64,000 nt of DNA from Natrinema sp. CBA1119 (GCF_002572525.1 NZ_PDBS01000001.1:1550001-1614000), one strand, 5' to 3'; shown: positions 34,526 to 43,999, counted from the stretch's first letter. Notes: generated by a model not told the origin, from the letters alone. A program made the numbers and translations.

Positions 34526-35470
34526 TCACTCTCGTCGAGGGATCGCAATCCCCGTCACGTCCCTGACACCGAGCGTTCGCGTCCGCCACTCCCCGTCGCT
34601 CCCAACGTGGCCCGTCCCTCCGGAACGCCCCACGCCCGCGAGGAAGGCCCCCTGCTCCGTCACGGCGTAGGTCGTCTCACCGTAGCTAAAGCCGATCACG
34701 GAATCGGTCGACCGATCGGATTCGCGCCACGCGTCGTCGTCGGGCGCGTACTCGTAGATCGCCTCATCCGTGACCGCGTGCGCGCGGACGAGCCGGCCCG
34801 GCTCCGAGCGGGGATCGGCTCCGACGGCGTCGAACGCCCCCTCGAGGACCGCCATCCAGCCGTTGCCGAGCTTGTAGAGTCCGTCCGCGGTGGCGGCGAG
34901 CGGGACGCCGGCCGCCGAGACGTCGCGCACGTCGGTCAGTCCGGCGTGGTCGAGTCCGCCGTCCTGAACGCGGTAGACGCCGTCCGCCGTCCCGACGAGA
35001 TCACCGTCGATCGCCCGAACCGGCGCGACGGTCTCGTCCGCGAGCGCGGTCCACTCGCTCGAGTCCGCGGATTGACACGCGACGCGACCGTCCGGGTCGG
35101 CCGCGAGGAGATCGCCGTCATCGTCGTAGCCGACGGCGACCGCCGGGCCGAACCCCGTCCCGACGAACGTCTCCTCCTCGGTCGCGATTGACGCGTCGCC
35201 AACGTTCTCATCGTCACCGCCGTCGCCGCCGCTGCGGTTCGTTCCGGCTCCGTCCTCGAGGGCGAGTACTCGGACGTCTTCGTCGGTCGCGATGGCGACC
35301 GCGGCGGGGCCCGCCGCGATGTCTCGAGCAGAACAGCGTTCACAGAGGCCGAATTCGCCGACGGTGTCGCCGGCGACGCGCACGCGAACGATGCCCATTG
35401 CGCTCGCGACGTACGCGGTGACTGCCCCTGCGCGGTCGCCGTAGACGCGCTTTTCCTCGATCGAATCCAT
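34526..35470 (-). CDS. HVO_0234-type beta-propeller protein
   Basis: A 314-residue soluble acidic protein starting MDSIEEKRVYGDRAGAVTAY. It consists of repeated beta-strand blades with aspartates at the turns (VAIATDEDVRVLALED, VGYDDDGDLLAADPDG, DGDLVGTADGVYRV, PLAATADGLYKL, ITDEAIYEY-like segments). I recognise this as the haloarchaeal HVO_0234 beta-propeller group by the N-terminus and blade pattern, from memory. The function is not known. Two cysteines in ERCSARD occur near residue 45. The start is the ATG at 35468-35470. It is divergent from glmM. Confidence 0.8.
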   Translation of the reverse strand: MDSIEEKRVYGDRAGAVTAYVASAMGIVRVRVAGDTVGEFGLCERCSARDIAAGPAAVAIATDEDVRVLALEDGAGTNRSGGDGGDDENVGDASIATEEETFVGTGFGPAVAVGYDDDGDLLAADPDGRVACQSADSSEWTALADETVAPVRAIDGDLVGTADGVYRVQDGGLDHAGLTDVRDVSAAGVPLAATADGLYKLGNGWMAVLEGAFDAVGADPRSEPGRLVRAHAVTDEAIYEYAPDDDAWRESDRSTDSVIGFSYGETTYAVTEQGAFLAGVGRSGGTGHVGSDGEWRTRTLGVRDVTGIAIPRRE

Positions 35471-35595
35471 ACGGGAACGTCGTGGGGGCGGGACGAAAAC
35501 GTTCCGTCCTGCGCTGGCACACGGGGCGACGGCGGCCGCCGCGTCGGAATCGGTTTGCGGAATCCCTTTGGGGGGTCCGGTTAGAGTACCACGTG

Positions 35596-36972
35596 ATGCA
35601 AGTCTTCGGATCGAGCGGGACGCGGGGCGTCGCCAACGAGGAGTTGACGCCCGCGTTCGTCCTGCGCGTCGCGAAAGCGGCGGGGACGACCTGGGGTGGT
35701 GGTCGCGGTGGGGACCGGGTTGCCATCGCTCGCGACACCCGTCACACGGGGCGGATGCTGGCCGATGCGGCCGCCAGCGGGCTGGCGAGTACGGGTACCG
35801 ATGTCGATCGCCTTGGGATCGTTCCGACGCCGGGGACACAGGCCTACGCCGAACGCGAAGGAGTGCCGGTCATGGTCATCACGGCCTCGCACAACCCGCC
35901 GCCGTACAACGGCGTCAAACTCGTCGGGAGCGATGGCGTCGAACTCTCGATCTCGGCCCTCGAGGACATCGAGGAGACGTTGCTCGCGGAGTCGTTTACC
36001 GTCGCCCCCTGGGACGAGACGGGTCGCGTCCGCGAGATCGACGGGGTCAAACGGGAGTACGTCGACGGGCTGCTCGCGGCAGCGGATCGGGAGGTGATCG
36101 CCGACGCTGACCTCACCGTCGCGCTCGATCCGGGCCACGGCGCGGGATCGTTGACCAGCCCCGAGTTCTTCCGGGAACTGGGCTGTCGCGTGGTCACCGT
36201 TAATGCTCAGCCCGACGGTCACTTCCCGGGTCGCGACCCCGAACCGGTTCCGGACAACCTCGCGGACCTCGGCCGGCTCGTCCGGGCGACCGACGCCGAC
36301 GTCGGCATCGCCCACGACGGCGACGCCGACCGCGCGATCTTTTTCGACGAGAACGGCGACTACGTCGAGGGCGACGCCACGCTCGCCGCGCTCGCCGCCG
36401 CCGAACTCGAGGCCGGCGACACCACCGTCTCCGCGGTCAACGTCTCCCAGCGACTCGTCGACGTGGTCACCGCGGTCGGGGCCGAACTCGAGTTGACCCC
36501 CATCGGCTCGACCAACATCATCACCCGCATCGAGGAACTCGAGGCCAACGGCGAGCGGGTGCCGGTCGCCGGCGAGGGCAACGGTGGCATCTTCTTCCCC
36601 GAATACCGGCTCTCGCGGGACGGGGCGTTCACTGCAGCGCGCTTCCTCGAGTTAGTCGCCGAGCGCCCGGTCAGCGAGATCGTCGCCCCCTACGACGGCT
36701 ACGTCAACGTCCGGCGCAACGTCGAATACGAGTCGACGGCCGAGCGCGACGCGATGCTCGACGCGGCTGCCAACCACGCCCAGGCGTCCGACGCCGAACT
36801 CAACACCCGCGACGGCTACCGGCTGGATCACGGCGATGCGTGGGTGCTCGCCCGCCCGTCGGGCACCGAACCGCTCGTCCGGATCTACGCCGAGGCCCGC
36901 GAGGGCGACCGCGCCGAGGAACTCGTCGACGACATGTACGAGGCGCTGGCCGACGCGAAGGCCGACGCCTGA
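35596..36972 (+). CDS. glmM: phosphoglucosamine mutase / phosphohexomutase
   Basis: A 458-residue alpha-D-phosphohexomutase. The active-site phosphoserine loop is T-A-S-H-N-P-P at about residues 97-103, the metal-binding loop is D-G-D-A-D-R at about 240-245, the sugar-binding loop is G-E-G-N-G-G, and the phosphate-binding loop R-P-S-G-T-E-P is near the C-terminus. It interconverts hexosamine or hexose 1- and 6-phosphates for cell-envelope sugar synthesis. ATG 35596 gives the standard N-terminus MQVFGSSGTRG. It is followed 49 bases after its stop by copy 2 of the modular element. Confidence 0.92.
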   Translation: MQVFGSSGTRGVANEELTPAFVLRVAKAAGTTWGGGRGGDRVAIARDTRHTGRMLADAAASGLASTGTDVDRLGIVPTPGTQAYAEREGVPVMVITASHNPPPYNGVKLVGSDGVELSISALEDIEETLLAESFTVAPWDETGRVREIDGVKREYVDGLLAAADREVIADADLTVALDPGHGAGSLTSPEFFRELGCRVVTVNAQPDGHFPGRDPEPVPDNLADLGRLVRATDADVGIAHDGDADRAIFFDENGDYVEGDATLAALAAAELEAGDTTVSAVNVSQRLVDVVTAVGAELELTPIGSTNIITRIEELEANGERVPVAGEGNGGIFFPEYRLSRDGAFTAARFLELVAERPVSEIVAPYDGYVNVRRNVEYESTAERDAMLDAAANHAQASDAELNTRDGYRLDHGDAWVLARPSGTEPLVRIYAEAREGDRAEELVDDMYEALADAKADA

Positions 36973-37020
36973 ATTCGGTTTCTACCGCCGCTCGTTCAGC
37001 ACCCACGAACGCTCAGTGAC

Positions 37021-37385
37021 GGGAGCAACGTCTCGCTCCAGACCGACCATCCGGCATGCTGTGGCGCGCGCTGTCGACCGGCCGAGCGTCGCGAGGCGCG
37101 AACACAGTGAGTGCCTCGGAAAGCGAGCGGTGACCGCAGGGAACCGTGAGCACAGTGAGGGCGGTCGATGGACACTGCGCGAGGGATGAGTGAGCGCCGT
37201 GAGGCGCGAACGTTAGCGCGGAACCTCCGGTTCCGCGAACCATACGAATAGTGCGAGACCGGAGGTCTCGCAGACCATGCGAACGGGCGAAGGCCCGTAA
37301 GCAGACGGCGGCTCCGCCGCCGTGAGTAGAAATCGGCTGGGGAGGGCGTGGCGATTCCCTGTTGCCACGATAGTAGGACGCTTCT
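37021..37385 (+). repeat. modular dispersed element, copy 2 (long form)
   Basis: The longest copy. Block A (CTCCAGACCGACCATCC, GTGGCGCGCGCTG) is followed by GCCTCGGAAAGCGAGCGGTGACCGCAGG-type sequence, then block B (CTGCGCGAGGGATGAGTGAGCG), then at least four short inverted repeats (GCGGAAC/GTTCCGC, GCGAGACC/GGTCTCGC, GGGC/GCCC, GGCGGC/GCCGCC), then block C with the CGTGGC/GCCACG hairpin. It begins 49 bases after the glmM stop and ends 66 bases before the convergent stress-protein gene. Confidence 0.85.
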
Positions 37386-37450
37386 TTCGCTGTTTCTCAT
37401 TAGAATCGGCGATTCCATTCATAGCTCTCTCGACCGACTCCGACTGTCCG

Positions 37451-37846
37451 TCACGGAACGATCGTCACCGGAATCTCCGCGCGCCGCGTGACCGCCTCCG
37501 CGACGCTGCCGAGCAGCATCCGCGAGACGCCGGCTTTCCCCTCGCTGCCCATGACGATCGCGTCGACGTCCGCCTCGCCGACGTACTCGAGGATGGTGTC
37601 CGCCACCCCCGACCCTTCGGCGACGGTCGTCTCGACCGATCTATCGTACTCGTCGGCGATCGCCCGGACCTCGGCGAAAAAGTCGGGCTCGTCGTCACCC
37701 GAGACGACGCTGCCGTAATCGGCATCGAGGTCGTCGACCGCGAAAACGACCGTCACTCGATCGGCGGGAACCCACTCGAGGGCGTGCTCGAGGGCCGCCC
37801 GCGCCGGCTCGGAGTCGTCCATCGGGACGAGGACGTGTCTGCTCAT
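37451..37846 (-). CDS. universal stress protein (UspA family)
   Basis: A 131-residue single USP domain. It starts MSRHVLVPMDDSEPARAALE and has the ATP-binding motif G-S-E-G-x-x-G-x-S-R-x-L-L-G-S near residues 98-112, followed by the final strand ITIV-type residues. USP proteins bind ATP and respond to stress; their targets vary. The start is the ATG at 37844-37846. It is 88 bases downstream of the DUF7118 gene on the same strand, possibly one transcript with hisI. Confidence 0.92.
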   Translation of the reverse strand: MSRHVLVPMDDSEPARAALEHALEWVPADRVTVVFAVDDLDADYGSVVSGDDEPDFFAEVRAIADEYDRSVETTVAEGSGVADTILEYVGEADVDAIVMGSEGKAGVSRMLLGSVAEAVTRRAEIPVTIVP

Positions 37847-37934
37847 GCGAGTGAAATCGGGCTCCGACGGCTAAAGTGCGGGGCCCAAACGAACCGAGCC
37901 GCTCGGACCATGAGCCGCTCGAACTGCGAGCCGC

Positions 37935-39116
37935 TCAGACCAGGTCGTCGGCCTCGAGCGCCGCCTCGAGTCGCTCCCGTTCGGCCCGCAGAGCCTCGAG
38001 TTCGTCCGCGACGCGACCGTCGGTCAGCCGTTCGCGTTCGGCGGGGTCGAGCCGGGCGACGGCCTGCGCCGCGGTCTGGAGGCGGTCGTAGTCGCTGTCG
38101 GTCGTGAGGAGGCGGACCTCGCGAAGACTCGCGACCACGTCTTCGTCGGCGACGCGAGCGACGAAGGGGCGGTACTCCCGGACGCGTCGACGCAGCGTGC
38201 CGGCCGACTCCGGTGGCCAGTCGACCGTCAGCGGCTCGGCGTCGATGCCGTCGAGGTACGTCTGCTGGGTCGCGACGTTGCGCTTGAGTTCGTCCGCGCT
38301 GTCGACGTAGTGTGAGAGCTTCGATCGGGAGTAGTCGGCGTACTCGAGCAATTCCGGAATCGTGTACTCGCCCGCCGGATTCTCGTGGACGTACTCCAGC
38401 AGATCGTCGGGCGGCTGCTCGTAGTTCACGAACGGGTACCACGCGCTCCGCTCGAGCAGGTCGAACACTTCGCGTGCGCTGGCCGCGAGCCGGTACTCCT
38501 GTACGGCCTCGCGGATGGCCTCGTTGTAGTGCTCGATCGGCTCCCGAAGCCGCTCGACCGGCGCGTCGAGATCGGCGGTCGCGAGTTCGAGTAGCCGCTC
38601 GCGTTCGGCGATTTCGTCGTCGAGCGCTCGCGAGCGCTTGTTGGCTGCCTTGCGCGCCTCCGCGACCTCCTCGCGGGCGGCTTCGCGTTCCTCGAGCAGG
38701 TCGGCGTACTCGGCGGCCGGCTCGAGGGCCTGGCGAGCGCGCTCGAAGTCCGACTCGCTGAGCCGGCGTTTGTCGATCGCCTCGAGGGAGTCCTCGAAGG
38801 CCTCGTACTCGACGATGTCGTCAGAGAGGCTCGAGACGAGTCCGTCGAACTTCCCCTCGAGTTCGATGTAGGCCTGGAAGTTCTCCTTGCCGGTCCCGGT
38901 CGCTCGGTCGACGTAGTCGTCCAGTAGTTTCGTCGCGTCGCGGTAGGCCGTCGCGACCTCCTCGACGGTCTCCTCGCCGTGCTCCGCGATTCGCCGCTCG
39001 GCCGTGTCGAACCGCTGGCGGGCGGCCTCGAGCGCCTCGAGCGGGGTCGGTCCGTCGTCGTCAGTGCCGACGCCGGCGTCCGAGTCGGCGTCGGCGGAGT
39101 GGACGCGCTCGCTCAT
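37935..39116 (-). CDS. DUF7118-like coiled-coil protein
   Basis: A 393-residue soluble protein, nearly all helical and very charged (EALEAARQRFDTAERRIAEHGEE, ERARQALEPAAEYADLLEEREAAREEVAEARKAANKRSRALDDE). Coiled-coil segments span about residues 25-185. A globular part (195-340) contains YPFVNYEQPPDDLLEYV, and another short coil ends the protein. I recall this as the haloarchaeal DUF7118 group, tentatively. Its ATG at 39114-39116 lies one base after the hisI stop (39118-39120), so translation is coupled. The function is unknown. Confidence 0.8.
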   Translation of the reverse strand: MSERVHSADADSDAGVGTDDDGPTPLEALEAARQRFDTAERRIAEHGEETVEEVATAYRDATKLLDDYVDRATGTGKENFQAYIELEGKFDGLVSSLSDDIVEYEAFEDSLEAIDKRRLSESDFERARQALEPAAEYADLLEEREAAREEVAEARKAANKRSRALDDEIAERERLLELATADLDAPVERLREPIEHYNEAIREAVQEYRLAASAREVFDLLERSAWYPFVNYEQPPDDLLEYVHENPAGEYTIPELLEYADYSRSKLSHYVDSADELKRNVATQQTYLDGIDAEPLTVDWPPESAGTLRRRVREYRPFVARVADEDVVASLREVRLLTTDSDYDRLQTAAQAVARLDPAERERLTDGRVADELEALRAERERLEAALEADDLV

Positions 39117-39117
39117 C

Positions 39118-39486
39118 TCACTCGTAGACTGCGTCGGGGTCAAACACTTGCTCGCCGACGTTCTCGCCCGCTATCGTCCGGTAGAAACACGACCGGTGGC
39201 CGGTGTGGCACGCGCCGCCCTCCTGGTCGACCAGATAGAGGAGCGTGTCGGCGTCGCAGTCGACCCGGACCTCCGCGACGTCTTGTACGTGGCCGCTCGT
39301 CGCCCCCTTCTCCCAGAGTTCCTCCCGGCTCCGGGAGTAGTAGTGTGCACGGCCGGTCTCGCGGGTCCGCTCGAGGGCCTCCGGGGAGACGTACGCGAGC
39401 ATGAGCACCTCGCCGGAATCGGCGTCCTGTGCCACGGCGGGGACGAGTCCGTCCTCGCCGAAGTCGACCGAAACGTCGTCGTCCAT
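39118..39486 (-). CDS. hisI: phosphoribosyl-AMP cyclohydrolase
   Basis: Catalyses a ring-opening step of histidine biosynthesis. The 122-residue protein has the HisI pattern: [19 protein letters not shown], the [11 protein letters not shown] motif, the metal-binding DCDADT, then [14 protein letters not shown], which contains the conserved Cys and His. There is no fused HisE part. The start is the ATG at 39484-39486. It is coupled at its 3' end to the DUF7118 gene. Confidence 0.95.
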   Translation of the reverse strand: MDDDVSVDFGEDGLVPAVAQDADSGEVLMLAYVSPEALERTRETGRAHYYSRSREELWEKGATSGHVQDVAEVRVDCDADTLLYLVDQEGGACHTGHRSCFYRTIAGENVGEQVFDPDAVYE

Positions 39487-39631
39487 ACGCGCAGTATCGT
39501 TCGTCCGAGCGATAGGTCTTTTGCCGCGAGCATGGACCTCCACGACGCCGAGCGGTGTGACGGGTACGAGAGTGAGATGGCATTCGGGAGCGATAGCTCC
39601 GTAACACTCGAGATCAGAGGTACAACAACAA

Positions 39632-39910
39632 ATGAGTAGTAGTACGAACGGCCCAGAAGTTGTCCGCGTCTCGCAGAAGGGGCAGGCGACGAGTCCGAAG
39701 GCGCTCCGCGAAACGTTCGGGATCGAGACGCCGGGTGAGGTATTCGTCTACGAAGCAGACGAGCGGATCGTCATCGAACCGGTCCCGTCACCCGATGAAC
39801 TCCACGGAATTCACGCCGATGAGCGCGAATCCGGGTCGGTCACCGAACGAGTACGCGAACTCAGAGACGCCGACCACCGTCGTGAAGCGGAGACGCTCGA
39901 CCGTCTCTGA
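39632..39910 (+). CDS. AbrB/SpoVT-type antitoxin-like DNA-binding protein
   Basis: A 92-residue protein with an N-terminal swapped-hairpin AbrB domain: [21 protein letters not shown] at residues 10-30, followed by [17 protein letters not shown]. The C-terminal half is charged and helical and would be the toxin-contacting part in VapB antitoxins. Position 21 is Ser where Ile is usual (QATIPK). No PIN-domain toxin follows; only a 25-codon frame lies downstream before the convergent serA. It may be an orphan antitoxin or a stand-alone regulator. Confidence 0.85.
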   Translation: MSSSTNGPEVVRVSQKGQATSPKALRETFGIETPGEVFVYEADERIVIEPVPSPDELHGIHADERESGSVTERVRELRDADHRREAETLDRL

Positions 39911-39924
39911 CCTGACACTGACGA

Positions 39925-40002
39925 ATGACCGATAGCTACGACGATTTCGATAATCTCCCGCTCGAGGTATCGTCCGAGCGGTTCCGTGATCACGGCGTCT
40001 GA
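39925..40002 (+). CDS. possible 25-residue peptide after AbrB gene
   Basis: An ATG 14 bases after the AbrB stop opens a 25-codon frame (MTDSYDDFDNLPLEVSSERF then RDHGV). Its acidic composition is haloarchaeal-like, and its position is where a VapC toxin would start, but nothing resembles a PIN domain. It may be a relic, a small peptide or chance. Confidence 0.2.
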   Translation: MTDSYDDFDNLPLEVSSERFRDHGV

Positions 40003-40092
40003 GTCGGTCCGTCGAGACGAAAACACTCGATGCGATCGAATAGAGCTGAAAACGAGCACCGTGTCCGTCCCGATTCGTCCGTTCGAGACCGC

Positions 40093-41679
40093 TCAGCTCT
40101 GACCGTTCAGCGTGATGTCGCTGACGCCGATGACCCGCTCGTCTTCCTCGAGTTCCGCTTTCGCTTCCGCGGGGACTTCGCTGTCGACGTTGTAGACGGT
40201 CAGCGCCTCGCCGCCGATGGTCTCGCGAGCGTTGAACATGCCGGCGATGTTGACGCCGTGTTTACCCATCACGGAGCCGATGAGGCCGATGACGCCGGGC
40301 TCGTCGGTGTTTCGCGTGATGACCATCCGGCCGTGGGGGATGGCGTCGACGCGGTAGCCGTCGATGCGGACGATGCGCGGGTCGTCGCCGGCGAAGAGCG
40401 TCCCGTCGACGGAAACCTGATCGTCGTCGTTGCTGACCGTCACGGAGATCAGGCTCTGGAAGTCCTCGGCCTGTCGCGTCTTGGATTCGGTGACGTCGAC
40501 GCCGCGATCCTCGGCGATCTGGGGAGCGTTGACAGCGTTGACCTGCCACTCGAGGGGTTCGAAGACGCCCTTGAGCGCGCTCGCGGTGACGAACTCGACG
40601 TCCTCGTCGGCGATGTCGCCCTCGTAGACGACTTCGACGTTCTCGATGCGGCCCTCGAGCAACTGCGCGGCGACCTTGCCGGCGGTTTCGGCGAGTTCGA
40701 TGTAGGGCTCGACGCGGGGGAACGCGCTCTCGTCGATCGACGGCGCGTTCAGTGCGTTCGCGACCGGCTCGCCGACCAGCGCGGCGTTGACCTGTGCGGC
40801 CGTCGAGGTCGCGACGTTCTCTTGGGCGGCCTCCGTCGAGGCACCGAGGTGGGGCGTAACGATGATGTCGTCGTGCTCGAGCAGCGGGGAGTCCGCCGGG
40901 AGCGGTTCCTCGGCGAAGACGTCGATCGCCGCGCCGGCGAGGGTGCCGTCCTCGACTTTCGCCGCGAGGGCGTCCTCGTCGACGACGCCGCCGCGGGCGC
41001 AGTTGACGAGGTAGCCGTCGCCGAGCTGATCGAGTTCGGGCTCGCTGATCAGGCCCTCCGTTTCCGGCGTGAGCGGGGTATGGACGGTCAGGACGTCGGC
41101 GCGCTCGAGGCACGGATCGAACTCGACGAGTTCGGCACCGATGCGCTCGGCGCGCTCCTCGCTGATGTAGGGGTCGTAGGCGACGATGTCCATCCCCAGC
41201 GAGTCGAGCTTCTTGGCGACCTCTTGGCCGACGCGGCCGAGGCCGACGACGCCGAGCGTCTTGCCGTCGAGTTCGGTGCCGAGGTAGTCGCTTTTCGCCC
41301 ACTCGCCGTTTTTCAGGCGGATGTGGGCCTGCGGGATTGAGCGAGCGCTCGCGAACGTCATCGCGACGGTGTGTTCGGCGGCCGCGCGAACGTTCCCCTC
41401 GGGGGCGTTGGCGACGATGACGCCGCTGTCCGTCGCGGCGTCGATGTCGATGTTGTCGACGCCGATGCCGGCTCGGCCGACGATCGCGAGTTCGTCGGCG
41501 GCTGCGAGGACTTCCTCGGTGACCTCGGTGCCCGAGCGGACGATCAGTCCGTTCGCGTCCGAAACCGCCTCGAGGAGGTCGTCGCCCTCGAGTTCGTAGC
41601 CCGTTTCGACGTCGTGGCCGGCGTTTCTGAGTACGTCCAGACCCGCGTCTGCGATCGGATCCGTGACGAGAACCTTCAT
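40093..41679 (-). CDS. serA: D-3-phosphoglycerate dehydrogenase
   Basis: The first enzyme of serine synthesis. The 528-residue protein is the long form: a substrate- and NAD-binding part (residues 1-310) with the Rossmann motif G-L-G-R-V-G-Q-E-V, the catalytic Arg in N-C-A-R-G-G, the Glu and the His in P-H-L-G-A-S-T; an intervening domain (320-450); and a C-terminal ACT domain (455-528: MVITRNTDEPGVIGLIGSVMG) for serine feedback. The start ATG 41677-41679 has a GGTTTACG box about 27 bases upstream on the minus strand. serB lies 2.3 kb away. Confidence 0.96.
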   Translation of the reverse strand: MKVLVTDPIADAGLDVLRNAGHDVETGYELEGDDLLEAVSDANGLIVRSGTEVTEEVLAAADELAIVGRAGIGVDNIDIDAATDSGVIVANAPEGNVRAAAEHTVAMTFASARSIPQAHIRLKNGEWAKSDYLGTELDGKTLGVVGLGRVGQEVAKKLDSLGMDIVAYDPYISEERAERIGAELVEFDPCLERADVLTVHTPLTPETEGLISEPELDQLGDGYLVNCARGGVVDEDALAAKVEDGTLAGAAIDVFAEEPLPADSPLLEHDDIIVTPHLGASTEAAQENVATSTAAQVNAALVGEPVANALNAPSIDESAFPRVEPYIELAETAGKVAAQLLEGRIENVEVVYEGDIADEDVEFVTASALKGVFEPLEWQVNAVNAPQIAEDRGVDVTESKTRQAEDFQSLISVTVSNDDDQVSVDGTLFAGDDPRIVRIDGYRVDAIPHGRMVITRNTDEPGVIGLIGSVMGKHGVNIAGMFNARETIGGEALTVYNVDSEVPAEAKAELEEDERVIGVSDITLNGQS

Positions 41680-41920
41680 GCGCGAGACAACCGCGTGGAG
41701 AACGTAAACCCTTCCGTTGTCGCGAGGGGCGGCAAAAAATACCGCCACTTCCGAAGCGAAATCGGGGCGATGCGACCGTCGCCGGCCAACTCTGCGCTGG
41801 TGCCGACGCCGTTCCTCGTTCGGTCGACGTCCGCTCGACCACTGGCAGCCGTCCGGACGATATTCCCGCGAACGTGAAATAGCCGGTCCAACTTATCCCG
41901 TCGAGCGCGTACCATTGAGT

Positions 41921-42376
41921 ATGTACGACCGAATCCTATTACCGACGGACGCGGCGGAGGGGACGGAACTTGCCACCGAACACGCCATCGCCGTCGCCGA
42001 ACGGACCGGTGCGGAGCTCCACCTGTTGTACGTCGTCGACAGCGACGTGTACGACTCCTACAGCGGCGACGAGTACGTCCACGAGTTCGAGGGTCTCGAG
42101 GCAGCGCTCGAACACGTCGGCGAGGACGCCCTCGAGTCGGCGGCCGAGGCGGCCCGGAACGCGGGGCTGAAGCCGACGACGGTCGTCAGGCACGGCTCTC
42201 CTCACGAGCAAATTCTCGCGTACGCGGACGAAGCCGACGTCGACCTGCTCGTCATGGGATCGAAGGAACGGCCCGGTGACTACCGCCAGCTGCTGGGGAG
42301 CGTCACCGACCGAGTCGCACGATTGGCCTCGCGACCGGTGACGATCGTCAAGACGCCGGTCGAGGACGAGATGTAA
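41921..42376 (+). CDS. universal stress protein (UspA family)
   Basis: A 151-residue USP domain starting MYDRILLPTDAAEGTELATEHA. The helix 1 loop contains the usual acidic residue, and the C-terminal half has L-V-M-G-S-K-E-R-P-G-D-Y-R-Q-L-L-G-S-V-T, in which the glycines of the ATP motif are partly replaced, so ATP binding is uncertain. The start ATG 41921 follows a CTTATCC box by about 26 bases. It converges with the histidine kinase gene (34-base gap). Confidence 0.9.
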   Translation: MYDRILLPTDAAEGTELATEHAIAVAERTGAELHLLYVVDSDVYDSYSGDEYVHEFEGLEAALEHVGEDALESAAEAARNAGLKPTTVVRHGSPHEQILAYADEADVDLLVMGSKERPGDYRQLLGSVTDRVARLASRPVTIVKTPVEDEM

Positions 42377-42410
42377 CTTCCGACGCCGTCGGCCGCTCCC
42401 GGCCGATCGG

Positions 42411-43910
42411 TCAGTGCGTTCGCGGGAGACAGACGGTCACGCGGCTTCCAACGCCGTCGGACCGGGGCTCGTAATCAAGATATCCGCCGTAGTCGTCGAC
42501 GATCAGGCTTGCGAGCCAGAGCCCGAGCCCGTTCCCGTGTTTGATCTGCGTGATCTGCTCGTCGTTGAAGATCCCCGTCCGCTCCGTCGCGGGAATCCCG
42601 GGACCGGTATCGAAGACTCGCACATCGATCGTGTCGCCGCCGGTGTCGACGATCGCGATCTCCACCGTCGGATCGGACTCCTCGGCGTGTGTGATCGCGT
42701 TGTGGATCACTTCTTCGAGGACGGTGTGCAGTCGAGGGTCCGCAGCGACCGCGACGTCGATCGACTCGGTCACCGTGATCGAACTCGCGGGGTACTGCTC
42801 TCGGAGGTCGCAGACGACCGCCTCGAGAACGTCCCGAACGTCAGTCGCCGTCTGTTTCCCGCCTCCGTCGAGGGCGACATCGGCGAGCTGTTTCGCCGTT
42901 TCGGTCATCTCGATGAGCGCGCTCGAGGTCTCTGCGATTTCGTCCGCGTACTCGCGATGTGCGTCGGTTTCGACCTCCGATAGGAGGGTTTCGGTGTACC
43001 CGTTGATCACGTTGAGTTCGTTTCGAAGGTTGTGTCGGAGCAGTCGATGGAGGACCCGCAGGTGTTGTTCGCGCAGTTTGAGGGCGGTGATGTCTCTCCC
43101 CTCGGGGATGAGGAGCTGTACCTTCCCGTTCCGATCGGTGACCGGTCGGATCGAAAAGTCGATGGTCGCGGTTCTGTCGGTTCCCTGAACTCGAATCTCG
43201 CCCCGAAACAGGTCCCCGTCCCTGGCACGTTCGACTCCCTCGAGCGCCGTTTCGCGCGCTTCCTCGCGGGTCCGGAACCAGTACGTGTCCCAGATCGCCG
43301 TCCCGACGACGTCGTCGCGCTCGAGGTCGCCGAAGGACAGCGCGGCCTCGTTCATCTCGAGGACCGTTCCGTCGGGCTCGAGGAGGCCGGTGAACTGGTA
43401 GGTGTTGTTGAAGACGGCCTCGAAGCGGCGCTGACGCGCCTTCTGATCGGAGATATCTCGGAACAATCCCGTGAATAGCCGCCGTCCCTCGTGGGTGTGC
43501 TCTCGGAGGCTCACTAGCACGGGAACCTCGTGTCCGTCCTTGTGCAAGGCGGGGAGTTCGATCCCGTCCCAGTTAATGTGTTTGTCGCCCGTTCGCAGGT
43601 ACTTCTCGAGGCCGGCGGCGTGGGCCGACTGGAGCCGCTCGGGAATCAGCGTCATCTTCGAGGAACCGATGAGATCTCCCGGACTGTAACCGAGGATGTC
43701 CTCGATTGCGGGGTTCGCGAACACGATGGTGCTCTCCTCGTCGATGGTCAGCAACCCCTCGGAGGTGTTCGCGACGAGCTGTCGGAAGAACTCGCTCTCG
43801 TCGAACGCAAAGAGCGGCGACTCGAGGGACTCGGTCGCGTTCGTTTCGTTCCGTTCGCCGTCTATCACGCAACAGTCACGGAACGCCCGATGTATATAGA
43901 CAGTGGCCAC
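42411..43910 (-). CDS. soluble PAS-PAS sensor histidine kinase
   Basis: A 499-residue kinase without membrane segments. PAS 1 spans about residues 40-155 (FRQLVANTSEGLLTIDEEST), PAS 2 about 162-280 (FEAVFNNTYQFTGLLEPDGT). The phosphoacceptor His is H293 in L-L-R-H-N-L-R-N-E-L-N, and the HATPase domain spans 385-499 (N-box VIHNAITHAEE, DTGPGIP, GNGLGLWL). It senses a cytoplasmic signal by PAS domains. No response regulator is adjacent. The start is GTG at 43908-43910; GTG at 43866-43868 is an alternative, giving about 14 residues less. It is divergent from serB. Confidence 0.92.
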   Translation of the reverse strand: MATVYIHRAFRDCCVIDGERNETNATESLESPLFAFDESEFFRQLVANTSEGLLTIDEESTIVFANPAIEDILGYSPGDLIGSSKMTLIPERLQSAHAAGLEKYLRTGDKHINWDGIELPALHKDGHEVPVLVSLREHTHEGRRLFTGLFRDISDQKARQRRFEAVFNNTYQFTGLLEPDGTVLEMNEAALSFGDLERDDVVGTAIWDTYWFRTREEARETALEGVERARDGDLFRGEIRVQGTDRTATIDFSIRPVTDRNGKVQLLIPEGRDITALKLREQHLRVLHRLLRHNLRNELNVINGYTETLLSEVETDAHREYADEIAETSSALIEMTETAKQLADVALDGGGKQTATDVRDVLEAVVCDLREQYPASSITVTESIDVAVAADPRLHTVLEEVIHNAITHAEESDPTVEIAIVDTGGDTIDVRVFDTGPGIPATERTGIFNDEQITQIKHGNGLGLWLASLIVDDYGGYLDYEPRSDGVGSRVTVCLPRTH

Positions 43911-43999
43911 TCACACCCGTTCGCCGGTGACGACCGATCGGTCCGCTCGACGACGGGAAACCTGAACTGGTTTATCCGGGGACCCACAACCGGGGCACA

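Noticed and set aside
39925-40092. VapC/PIN toxin behind the AbrB-type gene
   Set aside because: Only a 25-codon frame exists before the convergent serA; no acidic PIN motif is present on either strand.
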